DNA from: Prevotellaceae bacterium UBA6974
GTDB lineage: Bacteria > Bacteroidota > Bacteroidia > Bacteroidales > Bacteroidaceae
Direction: 5' to 3'
Length of the DNA: 36,147 nt
Assembly: GCA_002450165.1 (NCBI GenBank)
Contig: DJYQ01000012.1
Span: 77,300 to 113,446, forward strand
Shown here: one piece after another, positions 15,935 through 24,999 of the stretch
Layout: each line of letters opens with the position of its first letter
Numbering within the stretch: the first letter of the stretch is position 1
Notes under the pieces: model-generated
The model's input: the letters and a program-made list of their open reading frames with translations, nothing else
Told to the model about the DNA's origin: nothing
Database searches by the model: none
Translations under genes and position numbers: made by a program

Positions 15935-17365
15935 CTAATTATAGTTTTCTACCCAGTGGAACATGCGGTTCCAACGGATTGAACTGAACAATCCCCTGTC
16001 CTTGTCCAGTGACAGCCATATCATAATGGGCTTGCCCACGATATGATCCTCGGGGACGAATCCCCAATAACGGCTATCGGCACTCTTATGGCGATTGTCA
16101 CCCTGCATCCAGTAGTAATCCATCTTGAAGGTGTATTTGTCTGTTTCCTTGCCGTTGATAAAGATGCGGCCCTCTTTGTCAACCTTCAGTTCATTACCCT
16201 CGTACACACGTATTGGACGTTCGTATATGGCAATGTTGTCGATAGACAGCTTGATGCTGGCTCCTTTCTTGGGAATCCATATAGGTCCGTAGTTGTCACG
16301 TGTCCATTTCAATCCACCGTTCAGCGGATACAGGCACTCTGTTTCATTATCAGTACTGATTTCAATACTTTCAACTATGTCCTTGCGGGCCTCCAGCATC
16401 TTTTTGGCCTTTGCTGTCAATGGCAACAATCCTGTTATGCGAAACTCGGCCAAATCATCATTGCTTACACCCATATCGCGAAGCAACTGTTCCGGAATCT
16501 CCTGTCTGAGTCTTACAGCATAGTTATACTGGACATTGTCCGGCTCCTTGTTGGCTTTGCCGTCCAGATAGATGATATGGTCCTTGATCTGCAGTGTCTG
16601 TCCGGGAAGACCCACACAGCGTTTTACGTAATTCTCACGTCTGTCCACCGGACGCCAGCTTACCTTACCGAAATCCTGCCTGTCGTTCTTGACATAGTCG
16701 CTGGCATAGTTTATTGCCGCAGTGTAGAAATGGTAACGGTCAGCCTTGCTCATACTGTCCAGGTCCTTGGGCAATCCGTAGCTGTTAATATACATGGCCT
16801 TGCATTCCAGATAGTAGTCATTGCCACGCATATTTTCGGCAATTGTATCACCGGCAGGATAGTTGAACACAACAATGTCATTCAGCTTCACAGGTTTGGG
16901 GCTTACACGTTTGTAATCCCACTGAAGACTTTCAATATAGCTCTTGCCCAAATTCAGCGGCAGTGTATGCTGGCACAGCGGAGCATGCAACGGAGTCTGC
17001 GGAACACGTGGACCGTAAGCCATCTTGCTGACGAACAAGTAGTCACCTACCAACAGGCTCTTCTCCAGCGAGCTTGACGGGATAGTGTAGTTCTGGAAGA
17101 AGTATATGTTGACAAAATATACAGCCACCAGGGCAAAGACTATTGCGTCAACCCAGGACATTACGGTCCGTGCAATCGGATTCTCCAGTTCCTTCCACCA
17201 GTCCCACTTTATTTTTTTTGTTACGTATGCGTCAAAGACAAACGGCAGGGCAATTATGCCTAACCAACTTCTTATCCAGACCAAAAAGGCAATCAGTAGC
17301 GAACATGCCACAATACCTTTCGCCCAGTTTTTCCACGTAGGCTTATATACATTCTTCGTATCCAT
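15935..17365 (-). CDS. lepB: Signal peptidase I
   Basis: From the ATG at 17365 the protein has 476 aa; a TTG two codons earlier overlaps the dapB stop and is not preferred. Hydrophobic segments near residues 17-45 and 68-92 form the membrane anchor. The catalytic Ser is in YTIPSSSLEKSLLVGD, and the general-base Lys is in NYVKRCVGLPGQ. A C-terminal box with QGDNRHKSADSRYWG and FVPEDHIVGKP is also typical. The long insertion between the boxes is usual for Bacteroidetes LepB. It cleaves signal peptides at the inner membrane. Confidence 0.95.
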   Translation of the reverse strand: MDTKNVYKPTWKNWAKGIVACSLLIAFLVWIRSWLGIIALPFVFDAYVTKKIKWDWWKELENPIARTVMSWVDAIVFALVAVYFVNIYFFQNYTIPSSSLEKSLLVGDYLFVSKMAYGPRVPQTPLHAPLCQHTLPLNLGKSYIESLQWDYKRVSPKPVKLNDIVVFNYPAGDTIAENMRGNDYYLECKAMYINSYGLPKDLDSMSKADRYHFYTAAINYASDYVKNDRQDFGKVSWRPVDRRENYVKRCVGLPGQTLQIKDHIIYLDGKANKEPDNVQYNYAVRLRQEIPEQLLRDMGVSNDDLAEFRITGLLPLTAKAKKMLEARKDIVESIEISTDNETECLYPLNGGLKWTRDNYGPIWIPKKGASIKLSIDNIAIYERPIRVYEGNELKVDKEGRIFINGKETDKYTFKMDYYWMQGDNRHKSADSRYWGFVPEDHIVGKPIMIWLSLDKDRGLFSSIRWNRMFHWVENYN

Positions 17366-17367
17366 AG

Positions 17368-18084
17368 TCAAAACCTGAACAAGTCATCAATCGTCTGCCA
17401 CCCATGGTGGTCAGCCATGAATTCTGCCGCCAATACGGCACCCAAGGCAAATCCGCGGCGGTTATATGCCGAGTGTTTTATCTCTATATAGTCTTCGGCG
17501 CTGTCATACGTTACTGTGTGGATACCCGCAACCTCGCCCTGTCGTACATCGTCAATACGCAGGACATCCGCAGCAGTCTCGTGCAATCCCCATCGGTTCT
17601 TGCGGTCCAGTTCTGCCACAGCCTGCTCGGCAAGAGTAATGGCAGTCCCCGACGGAGCATCCAGCTTATGCACATGATGTGTCTCCACCAAATTCACATC
17701 GTATTGGGGATAGTTGTTCATAATCCTTGCCAAATGGCGGTTCACTGCACGGAAAATGGCAACACCCACGCTATAGTTGCTGCTCCACATCAGCGAAGCC
17801 CCCTTGCGGCAGCGCTCCATCATCTCCTCCAGGACCTCGTCTTTCAACCATCCCGTACTGCCGCTCACAACCTTGACACCACGTTCCATGGCTTTGCGGA
17901 CATTGCCTGCAGCAACAGAAGGAGCTGTAAACTCGATTGCCACGTCAGCACTACCGAACGCATCGCTGTCAAAATCCTGCGTATTGTCAATATCTATCTT
18001 GCAGACAATAACGTGCCCTCGGCTGATTGCGATTTCCTCTATCATACGGCCCATCTTGCCGTAACCTATAAGCGCTATTTTCAT
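17368..18084 (-). CDS. dapB: 4-hydroxy-tetrahydrodipicolinate reductase
   Basis: This 238-aa protein has an N-terminal NAD(P)-binding GYGKMGRM, SGSTGW, SSNYSVGVAIF, and the substrate/catalytic segment VETHHVHKLDAPSGTA with the two conserved His and a Lys. It reduces the diaminopimelate/lysine pathway intermediate. It heads the minus-strand operon with lepB (2-base gap) and queC. A TAnnTTTG box is at 18107-18114. Confidence 0.97.
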   Translation of the reverse strand: MKIALIGYGKMGRMIEEIAISRGHVIVCKIDIDNTQDFDSDAFGSADVAIEFTAPSVAAGNVRKAMERGVKVVSGSTGWLKDEVLEEMMERCRKGASLMWSSNYSVGVAIFRAVNRHLARIMNNYPQYDVNLVETHHVHKLDAPSGTAITLAEQAVAELDRKNRWGLHETAADVLRIDDVRQGEVAGIHTVTYDSAEDYIEIKHSAYNRRGFALGAVLAAEFMADHHGWQTIDDLFRF

Positions 18085-18106
18085 GATTATGCTAATTATT
18101 CGCGGG

Positions 18107-18114
18107 CAAAGTTA
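18107..18114 (-). promoter_or_regulatory. -7 box of the dapB-lepB-queC operon
   Basis: The minus strand reads TAACTTTG, 22 bases before the dapB ATG. It lies in the 109-base divergent spacer between dapB and dprA. No clear -33 element. Confidence 0.45.
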
Positions 18115-18193
18115 CTATTTTTTGCCATAACCGCATATCCGCGTTATAACTTTTTATATCTTTACCACGTTTTTATAACAATTGTATATCAAG

Positions 18194-19327
18194 ATGCCCG
18201 ACATTGACAAGCAGGAAACCCTACTTATGATGGCCCTGTCCCGAGTGCCGCATCTGTCCCTGCGTCAGCAGAAAATACTTGTTGACACATTGGGCAGTGC
18301 CTCGGCTGTATGGTATAACCGCCAGGACATACTGGACATAATACCCAACAGTCACAAGCGTCTTGCCGAAGGACTCAGGCAGATGGACAGTCTGATAGAC
18401 GGATGCCAGAAGGAAATGCAGTGGGCCGAGAGCGGACAAATACAGTGCATACCATATACCGATAGCCGATACCCACGGCGATTGCGCGATTGCGACGATC
18501 CGCCTATGGTGCTTTTCTATCGCGGGACGGCAGATCTTAACGCCAGACATATTCTCTCGATAGTAGGTACACGCCAGATAACCGATTATGGCAGGAATGT
18601 AATTTCACGTCTGGTACGCGATTTGTCCCAGTCATGCCCCGACATCCTTATAGTCAGCGGTCTGGCGTACGGTGTCGATATATACAGCCATCGTGCCGCA
18701 TTGGAAAACAATATGGAAACGATAGCCGTCCTTGCGCACGGATTGGACCAGATTTATCCCGCTTTGCACCGTTCCACCGCAATACAGATGCTTGCACACG
18801 GTGGTTTGCTCACCGAGTTTCCTTCCTCCACAACAGTTGACAAGTTCAACTTCGTACAGCGCAACCGAATTGTGGCAGGATGTTCGGACGCAACCCTGGT
18901 AATAGAAAGTGCCCTGAAGGGTGGAAGCCTGATAACAGCCGAACTTGCCCAGGATTACGGACGCGAGGTATTCGCAGTCCCCGGACGCATTACCGATAAG
19001 TATTCGGCTGGTTGTAACAAGTTAATCGACAATAACGGGGCACATGCCCTGCTGGATGCCAATTCGCTTTTGGATATTCTGGGCTGGGGCAGTCAGAAAG
19101 CTCAATCCTGTGAATCAACGTCAGATGACCTTTTCTCGCTTGTCGGGCTCACTGACGAGGAACGGGCCATAGTAAGCACCCTGCAGGGGCACGAGCGATA
19201 CGAGACAAACAAATTGTCCGTGCAGACAGGCATTCCCATCGGCAAGCTAAGCGGAATATTGCTATCCATGGAGATGAAGGGACTGGTGCATAATCTGCCC
19301 GGTGCATGCATCAGATTGTCTGTATAA
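18194..19327 (+). CDS. dprA: DNA-processing protein DprA
   Basis: The ATG at 18194 (MPDIDKQETL, 377 aa) is preferred to a TTG at 18182. The N-terminal helical domain (about 1-80) is followed by the Rossmann-fold DNA-binding domain, with IVGTRQITDYG, SGLAYGVDIYSH, GGLLTEFP, NFVQRNRIVAG and ALKGGSLITA. A C-terminal winged-helix-like segment (EERAIVSTLQG onward) ends the protein. DprA loads RecA on incoming single-stranded DNA in natural transformation. It precedes the patatin gene by 11 bases. Confidence 0.95.
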   Translation: MPDIDKQETLLMMALSRVPHLSLRQQKILVDTLGSASAVWYNRQDILDIIPNSHKRLAEGLRQMDSLIDGCQKEMQWAESGQIQCIPYTDSRYPRRLRDCDDPPMVLFYRGTADLNARHILSIVGTRQITDYGRNVISRLVRDLSQSCPDILIVSGLAYGVDIYSHRAALENNMETIAVLAHGLDQIYPALHRSTAIQMLAHGGLLTEFPSSTTVDKFNFVQRNRIVAGCSDATLVIESALKGGSLITAELAQDYGREVFAVPGRITDKYSAGCNKLIDNNGAHALLDANSLLDILGWGSQKAQSCESTSDDLFSLVGLTDEERAIVSTLQGHERYETNKLSVQTGIPIGKLSGILLSMEMKGLVHNLPGACIRLSV

Positions 19328-19338
19328 TAATATCAGCT

Positions 19339-20223
19339 ATGGAGACAGTTCAAAAGACGGGATTGGTATTGGAAGGTGGCGGTATGCGCAGTATGTTTAC
19401 CAACGGTGTGCTGGACATCCTTATGCAGGAAGGCATCCAGATGGATGCCATGGTAGGTGTCTCGGCCGGCACGCTGTTCGGTTGCAACTACAAGTCCCGC
19501 CAGCAAGGTCGTGCTCTTAGGTATAATATGCGTTTTACAGGTGATTCGCGTTATATGAGCTGGAAATCGTGGTTCAGTACCGGAGATTTTGTCAACGTAC
19601 CTTTCTCGTACGAAACGCTCCCATACCATCTGGATCCATTTGACTTCGACACCTTCCACGATAACCCCATGCCTTTCTGGTCAGTATCTACGGATATTGT
19701 CAATGCACGGCCTGTCTATACGCAGATACGGGACGCCCGTGGTACAGGCCTGCAGTATATGCGGGCTTCTGCTTCGATGCCTTTTTTTGCGCGGCCCGTA
19801 CATCTGGACGGTCAGGTCCTGCTGGACGGAGGCATATCCGACAGCATTCCCCTGCGCTTCCTGCAGGAGCAGGGCTACAGGCGCTGTGTAGTAGTCCTTA
19901 CCCAGCCTCCCACATACCGCAAGACCCGTGCACGCCTGGTATATTGGTTCCTGCGTTTCTGGTGCCACCGCTATCCGCAGATAGCACGCATGATGGACAT
20001 ACGTCACGAGGTGTACAATGCACAGCTCGATTACGTTGCCCGTCAAGCCGCTGAAGGCAATGCCCTGCTCATCTGTCCCGACCGTCCCCTTGACATAGGA
20101 CGTCTGGAGATGAACAGACAGAAGATACAGGCAATCTACGATGCCGGACGCGAAAAAACCCTGCAAATGCTGGATGAAATCAGGCGTTTTGTCTCTGCCG
20201 GACAGCCTCAAACATCAGAATAG
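19339..20223 (+). CDS. Patatin-like phospholipase
   Basis: The ATG at 19339 (METVQKTGLVLEGGGMR, 294 aa) lies 11 bases after dprA; an earlier ATG at 19306 would overlap it. The oxyanion-hole loop GGGMR, the nucleophile motif GVSAG and the catalytic Asp in DGGISDSIP are all present, so the Ser-Asp dyad is intact. The layout resembles YjjU-type bacterial patatins. It probably hydrolyses acyl esters of membrane lipids; no signal peptide is seen. The 3' end overlaps the convergent SpoU gene by 44 bases. Confidence 0.9.
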   Translation: METVQKTGLVLEGGGMRSMFTNGVLDILMQEGIQMDAMVGVSAGTLFGCNYKSRQQGRALRYNMRFTGDSRYMSWKSWFSTGDFVNVPFSYETLPYHLDPFDFDTFHDNPMPFWSVSTDIVNARPVYTQIRDARGTGLQYMRASASMPFFARPVHLDGQVLLDGGISDSIPLRFLQEQGYRRCVVVLTQPPTYRKTRARLVYWFLRFWCHRYPQIARMMDIRHEVYNAQLDYVARQAAEGNALLICPDRPLDIGRLEMNRQKIQAIYDAGREKTLQMLDEIRRFVSAGQPQTSE

Positions 20224-21001
20224 CAGCTGAAACAGACACATTCAGCGAATCCAATATCCCCAGCATCGGGATGCGTATATGCGCATCCGCAGCCTCACGC
20301 CACTGCTGCGTAAGCCCCGTCGATTCGGTACCCATTACAATAGCAGTAGGTCCTGTCATGTCTGTATCGTAGTACAATTCCGAATCCTGAAGCTGTGCAG
20401 TCAGTATCCTCACCCCGCGCTCCTTCAGGAAAGCAATGCACTCCTGTGACGTCGCCGTAGCCACTGGTACCGAGAAAATTCCCCCGAGTGACGCACGTAT
20501 CAGGTTCGGATTAAAAATATCCGTCACCGCGTCACAGACAATGACTGCATCTGCTCCGGCTGCATCTGCACTGCGCAGGACAGCCCCCATATTACCAGGT
20601 TTTTCCACACCTTCCAATATGACATACAACGGAGCTCCGTTTACAGGCTTCAAATCTGCCAGGCGATGACTGGGAGTATGTACTGTAGCAACCACCCCTT
20701 CGGTACTGCCGCGATATGCAATCTTCCCATACACAGCTTCCGACACACGGTACACAGTACAACCATACAACCCAGGGTGCTGCAAATCCAGCACGTCATT
20801 CCCGTCCGATGTTGTCGGCAGGTCAGGGTTCAGGAAGAGGCTTTCTACATGCCATCCCTTCTCCAGGCAATGCATCAGTTCACGCTGTCCCTCAACTACG
20901 AAAAGGCCCTCCTTACGACGCACGGCAGACTTCTGCTGCAACTGGAGCAAGGCCTTTATCCTGGGGTTCTGCAAGCTTGTTATAGTCAGTTCCTCTTGCA
21001 T
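20180..21001 (-). CDS. SpoU/TrmH-family RNA 2'-O-methyltransferase
   Basis: From the ATG at 21001 (MQEELTITSLQNPRIKAL) the protein has 273 aa; a start six codons earlier at 21019 lies upstream of the promoter box and is rejected. An N-terminal substrate-binding domain (RRKEGLFVVEGQREL) precedes the SPOUT knot, whose motifs are NMGAVLRSADAAGAD, VMGTESTGLTQQW and IPMLGILDSLNVSVS. It methylates ribose in rRNA or tRNA; the exact target cannot be told. A -7 box lies at 21009-21016. Confidence 0.92.
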   Translation of the reverse strand: MQEELTITSLQNPRIKALLQLQQKSAVRRKEGLFVVEGQRELMHCLEKGWHVESLFLNPDLPTTSDGNDVLDLQHPGLYGCTVYRVSEAVYGKIAYRGSTEGVVATVHTPSHRLADLKPVNGAPLYVILEGVEKPGNMGAVLRSADAAGADAVIVCDAVTDIFNPNLIRASLGGIFSVPVATATSQECIAFLKERGVRILTAQLQDSELYYDTDMTGPTAIVMGTESTGLTQQWREAADAHIRIPMLGILDSLNVSVSAAILMFEAVRQRQNA

Positions 21002-21008
21002 AGTGACG

Positions 21009-21016
21009 CAAAAATA
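21009..21016 (-). promoter_or_regulatory. -7 box of the SpoU methyltransferase gene
   Basis: The minus strand reads TATTTTTG, only 7 bases before the ATG at 21001, another very short leader. No -33 match at the expected distance. Confidence 0.4.
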
Positions 21017-21048
21017 CAAAAAAAGTGCAAAATAGCACGTCCCATCCC

Positions 21049-21078
21049 TTGCCTTTCATGTAAAAATCAATATTTTTG
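21049..21078 (+). promoter_or_regulatory. Promoter of the CPBP protease operon
   Basis: TTG at 21049-21051 is followed after exactly 19 bases by TATTTTTG at 21071-21078, fitting the Bacteroidetes -33/-7 promoter. It sits 13 bases before the first ATG at 21092. Confidence 0.6.
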
Positions 21079-21091
21079 CCAAAATTATCCG

Positions 21092-21658
21092 ATGATGTCA
21101 TTCGTACACAAAATACGCAAAGCCCGATACGGCATACTGGCAGTAGTGCCGGCAATTGTCATGGCTACCCTGTTTACCGAACAGTTTGACTTGGTTGACA
21201 ATGCCGCTCCAATCATCGTACAGCTAATGGACAATATATGGGGCATCATCCTGATTACATGCCTGGGACCGCTCTTGGAAGAACTCATCTTCCGCCTCGC
21301 CATTCTGGGAGGCCTTTTGCGATGGACACCCATCAATCCATGGATTTCAATTATCATCTCGGCATTCCTGTTTGCCCTTGCACACTGGAATCCTGCACAG
21401 ACTCCCGTTGCGATGGCTATGGGCATAATACTGGGCACATTCTATTGGCGCAGCGGATTATGGCTCAGCCTGTCAGTTCACATTTTCAACAATACCCTGG
21501 CAGCCGTTGAATACCGGATTTCACCCAACATCTGCCTTACCGACAGAATTGGAGGTCCCCTCACTGCCTGGACGTTGATTATACTGTGCACAGTCTCTGT
21601 CCTCTACTGCATGAATAAATACATACAAGAAACAAAACCAACAACAGATATACAATGA
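21092..21658 (+). CDS. CPBP-family intramembrane metalloprotease
   Basis: The reading frame is open far upstream, but only the part from the tandem ATGs at 21092/21095 lies beyond the promoter and clear of the antisense methyltransferase gene (188 aa). Several hydrophobic segments are seen. The three CPBP (Abi/Rce1-like) motifs are present: EELIFR (EExxxR), FALAHW (FxxxH) and HIFNN (HxxxN). Family members act in the inner membrane on protein substrates such as prenylated or bacteriocin-related peptides; the substrate here is unknown. It overlaps the S46 peptidase gene by 4 bases (ATGA). Confidence 0.9.
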   Translation: MMSFVHKIRKARYGILAVVPAIVMATLFTEQFDLVDNAAPIIVQLMDNIWGIILITCLGPLLEELIFRLAILGGLLRWTPINPWISIIISAFLFALAHWNPAQTPVAMAMGIILGTFYWRSGLWLSLSVHIFNNTLAAVEYRISPNICLTDRIGGPLTAWTLIILCTVSVLYCMNKYIQETKPTTDIQ

Positions 21659-23814
21659 AAAAGATTCTTCTTTTACTAATTATTGCCGTCTGCACCCTCG
21701 GCTCATCAGCCGACGAAGGTATGTGGATGCTGAACAACATCGATCCCCGTACTGCCCAGGTCATGAAATCATTAGGCCTGCAACTTACCCCACAGCAACT
21801 GTACAATCCCGATGGGCGTAGCCTCAAGGACGCAGTAATTGACCTCTGTGATTTCTGTTCAGGAGTCGTGGTTTCTCCCGACGGGCTCTTTCTCACGAAC
21901 CACCATTGCGGCTATCAGGCTATCCAGGCACTATCCACGCCCAAGGACGATATCCTTAAAAACGGTTTCGTGGCACGCAAGCGCAGCAAGGAACGTCCCG
22001 CCCCCGGATACTTTGTACGCTTCCTTGTCAGGACCGAGGACTGTACAGCTGCCGTCATCGCCCAGTTGGACAGCATTGCAAATGCACAGAAAGACACGCT
22101 TACCCGTGCTCAGGTCGAATCACTCTATGCTGACGGAATCTGTACAAGGATGGAACGCAGTTTCGAACGGGCAAACCCCGGGATGGAATGCCGCGTAGCA
22201 ACATATTACAACGGAAATGCATACTATGTTTCCTATTACAAGGTATATCGGGACATACGCCTTGTATTCACCGCTACCGAGACACTGGGCAAGTTCGGAG
22301 GCGACACCGACAACTGGATGTGGCCCCGTCAGACGTGTGATTTCAGCATGTTCCGCATATATGCCGACAAAAACGGCAATCCAGCCGAGTATAGTCCCCA
22401 TAACGTACCCCTCAAGACACCAGGCTATGCACCCATCAGTCTTGAAGGCTACGCCCCGGGTGACTATTGCATGACCATCGGCTATCCCGGCAGTACCGAC
22501 CGCTATCTTTCCAGCTGGGGCATTTACGAACGCACTACAGCATCAAACCAGGCCGTCATAGACGTCCGCACGGCAAAGCAGAACGTATGGAAGCACTGGA
22601 TGGACGCCGACCGTTCCACTGCCATCAAGTACGCCAGCAAATGGGCACGCTCCAGCAACTACTGGAAGAACAGCATTGGAATGAACAAGGCCGTGCAGGA
22701 CCTTGACATCATTGGCCAGAAGCGCAAGACCGAGCAAGACATTACCACCTGGATTAATGCTGCTGGTACAGGTCCAGACACCGACCGTCTTGCACGCTTC
22801 GGCAAAGTCCTGCCTTCGTTGGAACAGGCATACGCTGACCGTTACGGTATTGTGTCTGCCGCAACATATTTCCGCGAGACCTTCTTCAATGGTATCGAGA
22901 TAGGCCGCGTCGCAAGCATCATTACACGCATGCCTCAGGATGCCAATGCCGACGAAGCACGTCAGCGACATCAGTCCCTGCAGGAATTTTACAAGGATTA
23001 CGATGCGCACATTGACCAGGAAACGACAGCTGCCCTGCTCGAACTGTACCGTCACAAGGTAGGCAAAGAATACCTGCCCACCATCTACAATACCATCGAC
23101 AGCCTCTATGGCGGCAACTGCAAGGATTATTCACGCGACCTCTTTGCCAAGACCTGCCTTCTGGATACCTGTTGCGTCGGAAAAGTCCTGCGCGACAGCA
23201 CCCTGCGCGACACCGACCCCGTTATGGCCGCCTACGAAAGCATCATGGACATGTGGTCCATCATGTCATCCCGTGCCCGCAAGGCCAGCATCACCATCGA
23301 GCACAACGAGCGCCTGCTCACACAGGCACTGCTCGAGATGGAGCAGGAACGCCCCCACTACAGCGACGCAAACTTTACCATGCGCCTCAGCTACGGCAAT
23401 ATACAGGACTATACCGCCAACGGCACACACTACAACTACTTCACCGACAGCCAGAGCCTGTTGGACAAGGTCGCACAGCAGGACAAGATCAGCGACTACC
23501 GCCTCGAGCCCCAGATTGTCAGCCTCCTCAGGCAAGGCAAGTTCCAGCCCTATGCCGACAAGACCACAGGCAAGTTGCAGCTCTGCTTCCTCAGCAACAA
23601 CGACATCACAGGCGGCAACAGCGGCTCCCCCATGTTCGACGGCAAGGGCCGCGTCATAGGCCTCGCCTTCGACGGCAACTGGGAAGCAATGGCCGGAGAC
23701 ATCAGCTTCGACCCCACCCTGCAGCGCTGCATCGGCGTTGACATCCGATTCGTCATGTGGGTCATCGACCGCTGGGGCGGTGCCCGTAATCTTGTCAGGG
23801 AACTATGCAGATAG
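21655..23814 (+). CDS. S46 family dipeptidyl-peptidase (DPP7-like)
   Basis: This 719-aa protein has a signal peptide ending near SSADEG, and the mature N-terminus DEGMWML typical of S46. The His of the triad is in TNHHCGYQ (His83/84), and the catalytic Ser656 is in GGNSGSP. Gly674 in FDGNW corresponds to the position that is Gly in DPP7 and Arg in DPP11, so DPP7-type cleavage after hydrophobic residues is inferred. S46 enzymes remove dipeptides in the periplasm for amino-acid use by asaccharolytic or proteolytic Bacteroidales. It is coupled to the CPBP gene (4-base overlap) and to the dehydrogenase (10-base overlap). Confidence 0.95.
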   Translation: MKKILLLLIIAVCTLGSSADEGMWMLNNIDPRTAQVMKSLGLQLTPQQLYNPDGRSLKDAVIDLCDFCSGVVVSPDGLFLTNHHCGYQAIQALSTPKDDILKNGFVARKRSKERPAPGYFVRFLVRTEDCTAAVIAQLDSIANAQKDTLTRAQVESLYADGICTRMERSFERANPGMECRVATYYNGNAYYVSYYKVYRDIRLVFTATETLGKFGGDTDNWMWPRQTCDFSMFRIYADKNGNPAEYSPHNVPLKTPGYAPISLEGYAPGDYCMTIGYPGSTDRYLSSWGIYERTTASNQAVIDVRTAKQNVWKHWMDADRSTAIKYASKWARSSNYWKNSIGMNKAVQDLDIIGQKRKTEQDITTWINAAGTGPDTDRLARFGKVLPSLEQAYADRYGIVSAATYFRETFFNGIEIGRVASIITRMPQDANADEARQRHQSLQEFYKDYDAHIDQETTAALLELYRHKVGKEYLPTIYNTIDSLYGGNCKDYSRDLFAKTCLLDTCCVGKVLRDSTLRDTDPVMAAYESIMDMWSIMSSRARKASITIEHNERLLTQALLEMEQERPHYSDANFTMRLSYGNIQDYTANGTHYNYFTDSQSLLDKVAQQDKISDYRLEPQIVSLLRQGKFQPYADKTTGKLQLCFLSNNDITGGNSGSPMFDGKGRVIGLAFDGNWEAMAGDISFDPTLQRCIGVDIRFVMWVIDRWGGARNLVRELCR

Positions 23815-24761
23815 TCATACTCGACGCACACGTCACCAGCCCCGACAACCCCGGCTGGGATGGGCTCAAGCAGTACGGTCATGTCGAAATATATGACCGT
23901 ACAGCACCCCAGGACACCGTCCATCGCCTCCGCGACGCAGACATCGCCCTCACCAACAAGGTCTGTATCGGAGCAGACGAAATCGCCCAACTGCCCAAGT
24001 TAAGGTACATCGGAGTCATCGCCACGGGGTACAATGTCGTGGATACAGATGCAGCACACCGGCGCGGCATCGTCGTCACCAACGTACCCGCCTACAGCAC
24101 CATGAGCGTCGCCCAGTGCGTCTTCGCCCATCTGCTCAATATCACCAACCAGGTCGAGCAGCACAGCCAGCTGGTCAATCTCGGGGAATGGGAGTCCTGT
24201 TCCGATTTCTGCTTCTTCAGCCCAACCCTGCAGGAACTTGACGGCTTGACAATGGGTATAGTCGGCCTCGGCTGTATAGGCACGGCAGTTGCCCGTATCG
24301 CCGCATCATTCGGCATGCACGTCCTCGCCCTCAGCAGCAAGAGCCAGGAACAGCTCCGCGCAATGGGCATCAACAAGGCACGCGACATCGACCACCTTTT
24401 CAGCACCTCCGATGTCCTCAGCCTGCATTGTCCACTAATCCCCGACACACACCATATCGTCAATGCCAGGACCCTCGCCCTCATGAAGCCCACAGCCATC
24501 CTTATCAATACAGGACGCGGCCCCCTCGTAGACGAGCAGGCCTTGGCAGATGCGCTCAACTCCGGACAGATCCATGCCGCAGGACTCGACGTCCTCGCTC
24601 AGGAGCCGCCCGTTGACGACTCGCCCCTGATAGGCGCACGCAACTGCCACATAACACCACATACCGCATGGGCAACCTGCGCCGCACGCCGCCGCCTCAT
24701 AGACACCGTTGTCGAAAACGTCCGCGCCTTCATCGCCGGCAAACCGCAAAACGTGGTGTAA
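23805..24761 (+). CDS. D-2-hydroxyacid dehydrogenase (glycerate dehydrogenase-like)
   Basis: This 318-aa NAD-dependent dehydrogenase has the Rossmann motif GIVGLGCIGTAVA. The active-site Arg is in INTGRGPLVDE, a Glu in LAQEPP and the catalytic His in ITPHTAWA. ATGYNVVD and VPAYSTMSVAQ are the usual substrate-domain motifs. It interconverts a 2-oxoacid and a D-2-hydroxyacid, probably hydroxypyruvate/glycerate. It overlaps the S46 gene by 10 bases, so it is likely co-translated with it. Confidence 0.93.
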   Translation: MQIVILDAHVTSPDNPGWDGLKQYGHVEIYDRTAPQDTVHRLRDADIALTNKVCIGADEIAQLPKLRYIGVIATGYNVVDTDAAHRRGIVVTNVPAYSTMSVAQCVFAHLLNITNQVEQHSQLVNLGEWESCSDFCFFSPTLQELDGLTMGIVGLGCIGTAVARIAASFGMHVLALSSKSQEQLRAMGINKARDIDHLFSTSDVLSLHCPLIPDTHHIVNARTLALMKPTAILINTGRGPLVDEQALADALNSGQIHAAGLDVLAQEPPVDDSPLIGARNCHITPHTAWATCAARRRLIDTVVENVRAFIAGKPQNVV

Positions 24762-24822
24762 ATACCTTCTTTTTGCCCATTTCCCCTTGTTTTGATAGGT
24801 ATCGCAATGATGCTTAACATTA

Positions 24823-24865
24823 TTTAACGTGTGTTAAAATAAGTTGCAAAATACTAAGTTGCAAA
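24823..24865. repeat. Inverted repeat and direct repeat upstream of the large secreted protein
   Basis: TTTAAC (24823-24828) and GTTAAA (24833-24838) form a perfect inverted repeat with a 4-base loop. Right after it, TAAGTTGCAAA occurs twice (24840-24850 and 24855-24865), 15 bases apart. A G8 run follows at 24874-24881. These sit 70-130 bases upstream of the -7 box and could be regulator sites. Confidence 0.5.
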
Positions 24866-24948
24866 TAGTTGATGGGGGGGGTAAAAATTTGTATATTATG
24901 GTGTTCAAAATAGCGGATAGAATATTCTTTTTGTCGTAAATAAAGTGG

Positions 24949-24956
24949 TACCTTTG
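24949..24956 (+). promoter_or_regulatory. -7 box of the large secreted protein gene
   Basis: TACCTTTG fits TAnnTTTG and lies 43 bases before the ATG at 25000. TTTTTG near 24928 is a possible -33 element, but its spacing (about 15) is shorter than usual. Confidence 0.55.
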
Positions 24957-24999
24957 CAGTCGTTTAGAGTAAAAGGAACCATTTTTTTTTGTATTTTAA

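Noticed and set aside
16043..17077. Long 344-codon plus-strand frame
   Set aside because: It is antisense to lepB, whose catalytic motifs are clear.
20666..21091. N-terminal extension of the CPBP protease
   Set aside because: This part of the open frame is antisense to the SpoU gene and lies upstream of the promoter at 21049-21078.
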